A DNA stretch of 64,000 nucleotides from Cyclina sinensis (taxonomy: Eukaryota; Mollusca; Bivalvia; Venerida; Veneridae). The notes beneath the pieces are model-generated. The model had not been told where the DNA came from, made no database searches, and saw only the letters and a list, made by a program, of their open reading frames with translations. Position numbers and translations under genes: made by a program. This document shows positions 47,201 to 59,200 of this stretch, piece after piece; position 1 is the first letter of the stretch, and each line of letters starts with the position of its first letter. The DNA is taken from NCBI GenBank assembly GCA_012932295.1, contig JAAONU010000011.1, forward strand, positions 16,142,136 through 16,206,135. Reading direction: 5' to 3'.

Positions 47201-50200
47201 GAACTTTTTGACATATTTGCATTATTTGCTAAGAAAAACACATGGTTGAGTTTTAATTGACTTTCATCAGGTCAGTGAACATTTTTTATTGCACTTTAGA
47301 AATTTGTTGCTATCTTGGATAATACTAACACTGAAATTACGGCTTTGTTTGCTAAAACATAGGTAAAAACTGGAATAACACTATATATGCTATGTCCCCT
47401 CTGCTTTTTACAGTGCACTGAATTAGAACTGTAAAATGTTGTGACAGTTTGATCTTGCATATTGAAATTCAAGTGAGAATGAGCAAAATGCAAGTCTTTT
47501 CTTAGTCGTACAGCTTTTACATGACACAAAATTATGAAAAACAGTTATGCAGAGTTCTTGATTTTTTTTCTGTCTGTTACAGGAGGAGTTGGTAGCTAGT
47601 CAGAAGGAAATTGAATCTTTCGATAAGTCTGTGATGCAGAGGTTGTTCCCAGACATATCAGTGAAAGACCAGGTATGTCATGTTCAGTGTGAAATTATGA
47701 GAATCAGAACTATGCTAAAGATTAATGTTTAGCGAATTCTTAATTCAAGTCAAACAGCAACACAGTAAGAAACAAAATCTGTGTATGCACATTAAAATGT
47801 ATTATACCATAGGAGAAAACATTGCAGATGTCGACATGCTAAATTTTGCCGTACACATTTCCCTATGAAATAATATCCTTCTGCTTTATAAGAGCATGGT
47901 CCTTCCTGTTTGTTTAATGGAGAGTTGTTATAAAGCAGAGGCTTAAGAGATGTATGTACAGATGTTACGTCAAATTACTCTGTAGAGCAGAATGCAAGCA
48001 AGCCGTGTGTTTGCTTCAGATCATATAACATTTCTAACATATGTTCTCTTAACATTTTAGAGTCACAAAAACTGGATGACAGAATTTGAAAAACAAGTCA
48101 GCAGTCATCTTGCCTCTGTAAAACAGCAAACATCATCCAGTGATAATAAAGTAAGTCTTTCCAGGAGATTACATTAAGCCTGTCACGTTTATTCACCAGT
48201 CATTGTTTTATTTAATCTGTGAAAAGTCGAGGTCGTTTATTCATGACTACATGAAATTAAAACAGGAAATAAACTTTGTAATATTTTATTTGATAATTCT
48301 TTTGCGAGAAACTTAACTTGTTACTGATTTGATAAAAGATCATAGGAATATCTTATATGTATGATATCGAAGTGTATTAAGTATTTAATAATTGAACTGA
48401 TGAGATGTTGTTTGGTTTCTAGAAACAGTTCATCAACAGTTTGAATTCAGGTCCAAGTGTATAAATACTCAGTTTACATAAGAGCTTTGTTTAAGTGCTA
48501 GTTTAAGGAATTTTATACACACTTGTCTGTTTCTGTAATCAGTTTCCACTTTTGATGTGTTTAGGCAAAAAAATGTACAGTATTACCAAGCTGGGGGTAG
48601 AGAAAATTTCTGTAACATAAAGTGGTCACTGTTTGTTTTACAGCTGTATTCTTGCTTTGGTCTTTTGTTAGAGTCCCACTTCTGATCTGACTGATATGTT
48701 AGAATGTTGCAGTCTCTGTGGAGCTTAGAGTTGGCACTGTTCAGGTCAAATGGTTGGGCAGACTCTTCTTAAGACACATTTGTCCAACTTCTTATTTGTT
48801 AGAAGGGGTATATTATGTCGGGCCTAAGGGTGTCTGTCCATCAGCAATTTCATTTACACTCTGTATCTCTTGAACCAATTCAAGGAAGTTTAAATTATTT
48901 GATATGAATAAGTACCATAATGAAATAACGTGCAGAGGACAGGTTTCAGCTGGTTGGATCAAGGTCAAGGTTACAGAGGCTGCATGTCATACTGATGAAA
49001 TGTGTGAATATTTTGTGTCCAGTCTGTATCTCTTGAAATGTTTAAAACAGGTTGAAACTATTTGGCAGAAATGTTTATAACAATGTCAGAGGGGATGTGC
49101 AGAGGGTAGGTTTCAGGTGGCTCAGTTCAAATTCATTGTCACACTTATAGGCTACATGTTTTGCTCATGTCATACATGTATTGATATAATGTGTGAATAT
49201 TTCTTGTCTGCTGTGAATCTCTTGAACCACTTTGGGTAAAACATGACTGAAGTACTCATCAATAAACAATAAACATTTTGACATTGTTTACAGTCATTGT
49301 CATGATGTTGTTCTTAAAAATTTACCACTGCCACGTTTCCTTGTACCTTGTACAATGTTGCTGTTGATAAAGTTTATACATTGTGTTAAAAAGTTATTCA
49401 ATGTCTGAAGCTTATATTGGCCTACTACAGTATAGCTCTTGATATAGAATGTTAAACTGATACAAAGTAAGCCATATACTCAGTTTGGAAGTAACTTCAT
49501 TACTTGATACAAAACATAAATATGACATCAGTTGTTGAAAATGTGGTAGTTTTTAGTAACCAATTTAGTTTATTCTCTGACTTTTACCTACAGCTGCTAA
49601 CCAGGATATTCCCAGGCTCCTCTAAGGTGATTGAAATGAATCAATATGTATACTCCCCAAATTCCTTACAATTTAGTTTTTATAGATTGTAAAGTCTAGT
49701 TGATTAGATATTTCCAAATTATGTACTCATTCCCTAAGACACATTTTTTTTTAAAGACAGGTTTTTAAAAGCTACTTGTTCAAAGACAATGAAAAAAGTA
49801 TGACCTTTTCAGACAAACATGTAAAAAGTATGTTCTTTTCAGATGAGTAACACTAAACAGTTTGAAGTGTACATGCCATGTTAAAGCCTGTTTTTTAAAA
49901 TGAAAAATATAAAAATGACATAGTGCATAGCTTACTCATTAACATTGTGTCTGTGCCCTTTACATGCACTCAATATCCAGCTTTGAACAAGTAACATTTC
50001 CAATTCCCACATACTTTGTTGGACAGGGGATTTATGGGGTTTTATTGGTCCCAGTTGTATAAAGGGATAGTTGTTTGATGTAAAGTAATTTTTGATGTTT
50101 CTTTCTTGACTCATTGTTGTAATCATTATAAAGCTTAGTTGGAACATCAAAACTGAATACAGATTTACTTAGGTTTGAAAACCTTTGGTTGAATTGCTGT

Positions 50201-53200
50201 ATTATTGCAAGATGGAAAATAAGCCTTACTTCAGATAATCTAAAAGAGTTTACACTTGATAAACAAATAACCTTTATTTGTAGATAATATTCTTTGAGTA
50301 AGCTATCATGTACAGATAAAGATATTATTTCAACATTTTAAGACACTGTTATTTATACTGTATACATGAAATATTGTTCCATTTGTTGTTTTACTTGGAA
50401 CAGAGTGCCAAATTAGAGAGTAGAATCCAGGATTTGGAGTCACAAAACAGTGAGCTAGAGAGTAAAGTAAGACAAGCAGAGAGTAAATATGACAGTCTTA
50501 CAACCAGTCTCCAGGAGTCAGAAAGCTCATGCAGTAAACTACAGTCACAGGTTTCTCAGTACAGAAATGTCCTAGCTGAAACAGTAAGTTTTCTGTCATT
50601 TCCATATTGAATTGTAATGTAAGTCAGTTTAAGTCTACCATTACCAAGTTGCCAATGCACTTCGTAATGCATGTTACAATAGAACTGTTTTTGAAAAGTC
50701 ACACATGTATTTCATGTTTTTTCATTGTATTATACAGGCATACATGTGTACAGACTGCATGAGTTCAGTGCAAGAAGATAGTTTTCAGTTTGTTGAGGTT
50801 GCTATGTATTGAGTAATTGGTGGTCTAGTTGCAAAAGAGAAAAGCTGGGCATTGATGCATTGTCATGACTCAGCAATTGTTTACTTAAGGATTTACATTA
50901 TTTCAATCAAAAATTTAGCTTTAAGTCTAAGAAACTTGTTATCTAGAAAAATATTTGTGCATGTACATAAATAATCATTTGATGCTTTTCTCAACATGTA
51001 TTCAGTTGTATTTAAAAGTTGAATTTTTATTTCTTAGGAAAATAAGTTGACACAATTAGAGAACAGTGTAGAAGCAGAAGAAAAGAAGTGGCAAGAAAGA
51101 TTAGAAGCCAAAGAATTAGAATTACAGCAAGTAAGTTCATTGACCTAACCTTCATTATTGAAAAGTTCACCAAAGAAACATTTACAGGCAGATTTCATCC
51201 AGTGCTGTCAGCATAGGAATTTATATGTTCATGTATATATGTGAATAAATCATACATGTAGATTCACATTGGCGCACAAAAGATATAATGATGTAAAAAT
51301 AATATACGATTTCAGTAGATTTTTTGTAAAACTACATAAACTTTTCTAGTATATTTGTTTGTAAAGAAATGAAGCATATTAAAACCTTGTCAGTACTCAT
51401 ATGTACCCGGGATGAAACAAAATAACACCAAAAAAAGTATATCTCTAATTCCATTATAGTCAGTGTATGGAAGTGCTGACTTGGGCCAGGACTCCTGAGA
51501 CTAATAAATAAGAACATTTATACAAATATGAAAAGAATGTTATACCTGAATGTTAAAAAGTAATAATAATAACTAATTACTATAGAAAAAGTGCAACAAA
51601 TGGAGTGTTATTATGATTAGACAAAAAAGAAAACCGGAAATAATCAGCTAGAGGTCTATGAAAATTTGCACATGATTTAGTGCAACAAAGGCACTCAAAG
51701 GATTAGCGTATGATATGTCTACATTAACTTACATTTGGTATAAACATTAAACAAATAAGAAATCTGGTATGATAGATGTATAAAATCACAGTTTCAGAGT
51801 TACACTTTTTCTATGGGTTAATGCTGTTACTTAGTTATGCCATATTGGTTTCAGGCACAACAAGAGATATCCAGCAGTAAAGATGAAGTGAAGAAAGCTG
51901 CTGGGAGCCAAGAGGTATTACAATGTTCATATAACAGTTCGCTTGCTTAATTCTCGGCCTAAAGGTGTTGGACTTCAATTTTTGATAATACATAACAAAT
52001 TGACAGCACTTTCAGGATTCTGAATCTCTGGTTTTAAAACTTTTACACTTTCAGAGATATGTGGTATTAATATTTCGTTGTTATTTGACTTTGAATACTG
52101 ACTTTAGTTTGCCTTTCATATGCTCACCTGAATGCTTTGTTGACACGTAGCTTACTGGCTCTAAACAAATTACCTTCTCGCATTTTTGATGAAATATACA
52201 TATGGTGAAGTAACAGTATACATGTATTGAAGCTTCTTTGGATCATAATTTCAATCTTACAGGCTAATTTGTGTCATAGGTACTGTGAAATTGCTGTCTG
52301 TAAAACCAAACAAGAAACTGCAAACTCTTGAAACAAGTTTAAGTATGAAACATTAAATTTTAACTTTTAAACTTGTTTATCAGGTGAGCTCTCTAGGCCA
52401 GATGTTATAAAGTTTGCATGCTGTTTACATTTCTTTCTTTTTTTGTGTGTGAAACTGCTTTATATTGTGAAAAATATTGTAAATACAACAATTTTGATGT
52501 CCGTACTTCATTTTGCATCAGATATATTCACGTTTGTAACTTCCTGAAGGAATGAAGCCTATACATATACACAAGCATTTTAGACTCTTTTATCGTATTA
52601 TTCAGTGTTTTTCCTTTCTTGTTGTGTAATTAAGTTGAATAAAGGTCTTGTTGTAAGCAGTTTTTTATATGCATCCACTTTAAGCCCCAACAGTATTGGA
52701 AGCATATAGATCAACTGTTGTTTCTCTTATTAATGATGCATTATTTCATTATTGAACTTTTTGCACGATTTAATGCTTCAAAATTTTCTCACACATTCCA
52801 CACTACATTTTTCTAGGATTTATCTGATATTGGGTTTGCATACCGCTGCGTAGAGAAAAGTTTATCCACTATAGTTGACGAGGTATGCTTCACTTCAACC
52901 TTGTATAGGGAACAGTCACTTCAGTTCTTTTACTTGTCATTTCTGTCTGTTTCTTCACATGTACCACTCTTGATTGGAGGTTTAAAAAAGGCCGTTGTAA
53001 GTTTGTGTTTGGTTATCATTCATTTTGAACAGGTCTGATTTATTTTATAAAAGTGTAAGAAGTTGAGGGCTTTCATTGTCAGAGTAAATGTCATCTATAT
53101 CCGTATTCAAAAACTAAACATATTTGGTCACTTACGCATGTACAGTAGTGAACACGCAAAACTGGACAAACTAGGGCAATTGTTTAGAAATTTGTTAGAC

Positions 53201-56200
53201 TTGTTAAATACGCTTTGAAAAGGAAAGGTCTGTTCAAAGGTGATAACCAAATGCTTAACTTAAATGGCCTAGACAGAAAAGTTAATGACAAAAGGTCACA
53301 AAAAAAGTATGAATATACAGAGTTAAATAGTTATTTACAGTCACTATGAATGTTGAGTTTATATACAAATTTTTTAAGATACTTTAAATATTAAAGATTC
53401 ATGAATTTCTTGAAATTTTCAAATAATTTTTTTACAAAAAAGAATGTTGACTTATGGTGTAGAGTGCTCCAATGTGCTGCTTAGATATGAATCTCTGCTA
53501 ACAGTTTGGCTTGATAAATATTTTAACATGTATTGCATGTCATGTGGATCAAGATGTACATATGAACAGATGCTCTTTTTGTATTGCTAACAAAGTTGTG
53601 AAGTGTTCTTATCTAACATTACATTTGTAGACTGTGTAAGTCATGGATTATGTGTGTTGACATGTACATGTAGGTTAAAATATTCAAAGCTTCCACATTG
53701 AATCAATGGACAGAAATGGTTTGCTTGTTCATTTCCTTAGTTTTGAATATATGTTACTTATGATAGATAGAGCATACTTTTAGTTTGAGCATATCCTAAA
53801 TGAAAATATCAATATTTTTATTGGTCAGTCTATGGAGCTAATTATTACAGAAGGCTAAATATTTTGGGATATTTTGTCCCCAGTGAGCATGTTTATCATG
53901 CATGTATATGTATGCATTTTTGGACCAAGGGTTTATTTGTTTTGTTCACTAGAAATTACCAGCTCTTTACCATTTAAAAATAAAGATATACCATAATCAA
54001 GAGCTAAACTTAATTGTTTGAAAGCATGTGTAGTGAATTAATACTGAATATCACCTACACTGCATTGATTCTTGCACATCTTCAGCATATACATTATATC
54101 CTATTTAGGTGATTAAGTATTTAAAAGAAGGAATTTGGAAAGGTTTTTTATAGGAAAATTGTCTTATAAAAAAGGCTCATGTGTGTCTAGACTTTCTCTG
54201 TTACTGTGCTAATGATACCGTCTTCTTAGAGAGGTTTAGTTTCATGTTCTCAGCATTATTATAAGTTAGGATCCTGTTCTAAGAATGATGGACTAAATTT
54301 ATTGTACCATACAGTTACTCATGCTGCCTTGTTTGCTATAAAGTACATTTAATCTGATTGTACAAAAAAGAAAATTCATAGTTAAGCAAAATTTAAAGTA
54401 GATACTTTTTTATGTACAGAAGTAGATTGGCAGGATTATCCTTAGGAAAGTCAGAGAAGAGAAAGGAGCAATGTTTGCATGTCTTCCTCATAGTCTTGCA
54501 TGCAGCATCTTTTTTCCTCTTCTTCCTTTCTTTTGGGGGAATTGAAGCTGAAAATAATTAATATATATTATTTAAAATAACAGATGAAAGAAAGAGTCTC
54601 AGAGTTGGAATCAGAGTTGAGTTCTTCACAAGACAGGTGTTCACTATTAGAGTCTCAAGTTCAAGAGGTAAGCCCATACTTTCTGTTACAGTTTTATCAG
54701 TTCCTGTGGTTATGTAGCAGTATTCATCAATGGATTTACTTTCAGTTAAGGAGTTCTGTTATAACTTAAAATGTGAAACAAGCCAGTAGGTTATAATGAG
54801 GATGCACTTGCTGCATTTATCAATGAATGGTGATTGTCTACTTATTTAAGGGCACAATAGAATCTAAGACATGATAAAACATTGTAGTACCAATTTTAAA
54901 GCGGGATTTTAATAGCTTTTTTTTCATTTCAGGCAGAGAAAAAGGTTGCTGAGTATAATGTCCAGATAGTTGAACTACAAAAATCTAGTGCCAATATTAC
55001 AGTTTTAACCAATGTAAGTACTGCAGTCTGGCACATCAGTCCTCTGTAGAGGTGCTTGGAATTCAAATAACACTGTTATATTGTTTTATCTTGGTTATAT
55101 TTAAAAATAAATGCTACTTTGTCAGCTGTTGTTCAGTGACCTATATATGAGAGAGAAAAACAATAAGGAGTTACATTCCCACTGGCAGTAAAAAAACCCA
55201 AAATAATCACATTCCCTTATCTCTGTTGTAACATCGACTTGGGGAGATTTTGGTGAGAGAAAAGAAATAGTCTGAGGATAAATAAGTCAAAAAAACAGTT
55301 TAGATCATTTGTGTTCACCCTCTTTGTTAATATTTACTTATTTGGAAAAAAACCCAACAGATCTTCCCACTTGAGCTTTACAACCTAGAATACAGTTTTG
55401 TAGCTCAGCATCTTGACAATACAATCTGTCATAGATTTTCTGTATTCATTTGAATAGAAAAGCATTATGTTTATGTAAAACTAGTTTAACTGTGGTTTTA
55501 ACAGATAACTGAAGATTTTGGATATGGGTACAACCAGTAAGTTATAGTACAGATGTTAAGGTAATATCTCTAATCTCTCCTACCAGATAGGTGAGTTTAA
55601 GAATACATGTGTTTCTGTAATGACAAATTGCTTACATAAAACTTGGTTGTTACAGGATTTAGATGAGTTACGGCAACAGTTAGAGGCAGAAAAGAAGAAG
55701 AATAAAGATTTGGCATCTCAGATAGTGAAGTTAAATGGTATTATAAAGACAGGGCATGATGCTTTAACACAAGAGCAGAATCTTGTCAAGAAATTGCAAG
55801 AACAGCTCTCAGCTGGAAATACTAACCAGGTAGAGAAACTGACAAAGTTTTGTTTTGACAAAATTTTCTTAATTGCATCTTGAAAGATTTTTAGGGATTT
55901 TTTAGTCATTAGGTCTGTTTATTCTGAAAAGTATCACCAGCAATCTTGTTGCTAGATAGATAATGATTTTTACAGACTGATTTTTAGGAATGTCAGTGAT
56001 GGCCGTCAGGTCCATGTAAATACTTCATACCGAAATAAATGAATATTGAATGTTATATTCAAAGCCTACAAAGTACTGATACATAAGACAAGAACATTGT
56101 ACATGTATTTCTGCTAAGAAGACCATAAAAGTTAACATTTTCTTTTCCAGAATTCAACATCTGTGCCAAATGACTCAAATACAGAAATTGGAGAGGTAAG

Positions 56201-59200
56201 GAGAACTGAAACATATTTCTTATAAAATTTCATAAAGTAACAAAGTAGTTTTTAGATATGTGTTCTTAATGTTCATTTCTTTAAAGTCAGATCTCAAGTA
56301 ACTTTGGGCATTTAATAATGACATGATCACTTGCACCTTTTAGAAATAAACTGTGACTGGTGAGTGTAACATTGGCTAGTTTGTCGTGAACAGTTGTACC
56401 CTGTTCATGTACACTGTACTACCTAGTACTAAACAAGTCTGTAGCGGAACGCTGTACTAAGTGCATGATCAGTGTGTGTGCACAATACATACTCGGCAAA
56501 CAAATGCATGCCTTACACACTAAAAGGTTTACCATAAATTTCATTGAAAATCTATGGCTCTATATTCTCAATTCATATATGGAAATTCTAGAGTTAATCT
56601 TGGACTACCTTTTTCTGAGAATATACATGTACACCTAAAAATGAAAAGATTGAGTAAATTACAGTTGCTCAGTAAGAAGTAATCAAAAATATATCTATAC
56701 ATTTCAGATAAATTATTTCTATTGCAGCTCTAAAACTAAAAGCTGTGACTTTTTAGATGAAAAACTTATGAAGGACATTGTACAGTTAGACCTTTTGCTA
56801 ACACCTCTAGTGTAAGGTTTTTACTGTATTTCTGAGTCCAAGATAATCTTTAAAATTCCATGTTAGGATGCAGTGGTGAAATAGCCTCCTTTATTTATAT
56901 TCCTTTTTAGTTACAGCAGTTAAGAAAAAAATAAATGATCATTAATAAAAAGAAATGGATTAGTAGGAAAAAAATGGACAAAAAAATTACCGAAAGTGTA
57001 CATGCAGGTGCTTCACGATTTCTTGTTTTATAGTTGATGTTTTTTTTTAACATCTGTGTGTGCTAGCTTTGCTATTCACAGATTTGCCAGTTTAGTGTCA
57101 TTAAAATGTATTTTTCTATACTTACACTTCCCACTAGACGTAAGTATACACTTCAAGATGTAGTGACTATCTAAATGGTGTATGGTACTACCCTAAGTTT
57201 GAGTTTGATATCATATCTTGAATTTGTGTTCTTTGAGTTTTATAAAACTCTAAAATGTACCTGCAAAACTTGACATGTTCTCATGACAAATTTGAAGCAT
57301 AACAACTTGCTTTCATTTGAAAAGTACTCAAGGTGTCTTTCATTATATGAGAAACTCTTTTTCTCATTAGTTTTATCTTCAAACATACTGTAAGAAATTA
57401 TCTATTCATTTTATTAATAGAGGATAATGGTTTGTCATGGTGATAAGATCAAAATATATTACACAAAGTGAAACCAGAAGTGATTTTTTTCAGGAGTGGC
57501 AAAGCCATGGTTGAAAATGACTTTCTTTTGATTGTCATGAATGAAATATTCTTAACTTTTCACCAAAACCAAAATTTTAAACTTGCAGTGTGAACATACC
57601 AATCATACAGGTGGGCAAAACAAAGCAGTAAAGGTGATATATAAATTAGTATTCTGATTATTTCACTAGATGTAAGTGAATTTGTCAGGATATAATCAAC
57701 TGTTATGTCACAGTCAGCTACCAAAAAGCATGAAAGAACATTACAAGCAGTTATGGTACTGGTCATTATTGCTGTTTAGGAGTCAGTGAGGTGTTCAATA
57801 TAAATACTGCTTCTATCCATTTGAAAATATTGTTTTTTAGTTAAAGCCTATTTGCCTTGGGTTGAACAGTCAAGTCAAGCAAGAAGGTGATGCTTCAAAC
57901 AAAAGTTGTTGTGTAACTTTACTTTTGGTGGGAAGTGTAATGCTTTATTCTCTTTAGTTTTTTCCATTTGCTTTGAGTACATTCTGCTGCTACTGTTGAA
58001 TTTATTGAATTCTAGTTTATAGTGTTTGCTGTGTACTAATGGAACCACTGTTTACTGACATTTACAGCTGCGAAACAAATTAAAAGATAAAGAAAAACAA
58101 CTAGAAAAAGAAATTAGTGCTAATAAGCTTCTGTCACAGAGATTGGTAGGTGACATTTTCAGACCATTGCTTTTATTTAGTATCTAAATAAGTAATCCTA
58201 TTATTTGGAAATATTTCAGGTTTTCTAAGTATAATGTTTATTATTTCTTGAGATATAAAATTAAGTTTTATTTACTTTAGTTTGATTGTCTTGCAAGTAC
58301 TATTAAATGCATGCATATTAAAGCTTTAGCCAGACTTTAAATTAATATGCTGTAACTAATGGCATGTAAAATTCCTATAATACAAATGCGACTTGTAACA
58401 AAATTTTCTTGTAGCTTTGTCTTAGAAATTGGTCAGTACATTGTAAAATGACCAAAAAGCCAACAACATCTGTTTATATTCTTGTGTTTATTTTTGGTCA
58501 GGCCCAATTAGGTGTTATGGTGAGTATTTTGTTCAAAGTGGTCACATAAATATTGTGGGGGGTGCTTCTGTTGTATCACTTAGCTCAGTATTATAATTAG
58601 TCAAAATAAAAAATGCTCAACAGTGAGCAGACAGGAGATATTTCACTATCAGTTTCAGTATTATCAGAATCACAGACATTCATATAACACTTAGAAGAAT
58701 CCAGAAGTTAGTCAGATCATACTTGAACATTAAAACCTAAATAAAGCTCAAAGCACCTAGATAGATAAAGGTGTAAGATAGTAATCTTATCCTATATATA
58801 CTTACTATTTACTTCTATATTTACTAATATACTCACTACTCTAACATGGTCATGCCTTTTTTATTTTGCCAGAAAAATTCTGTACAATACCTCAGACTAA
58901 CTGTCCTTTGAAAACAGATACCACAAACATTCTGTTCCATTTTACCCTGACGTTATTGTGTTCATCCCTTTATATAGATATACATTGTCCCAGAACATAG
59001 CCATATCAAAAAGAAATTTACCTCTTCCATCAAAACACTCTTTAAAATACCACAGTTTATCCATTTCTCTACCCCAACACCAATGGATTCTGCTAACAGT
59101 GTTTTTTTTTACTTTGTAATCCCCCGCCCCCCCTCCCTCCCTCCATCACTGTTTCATATATTTATAAGAATGTATGCGTAAACCTTACAGTGAATAAAAA

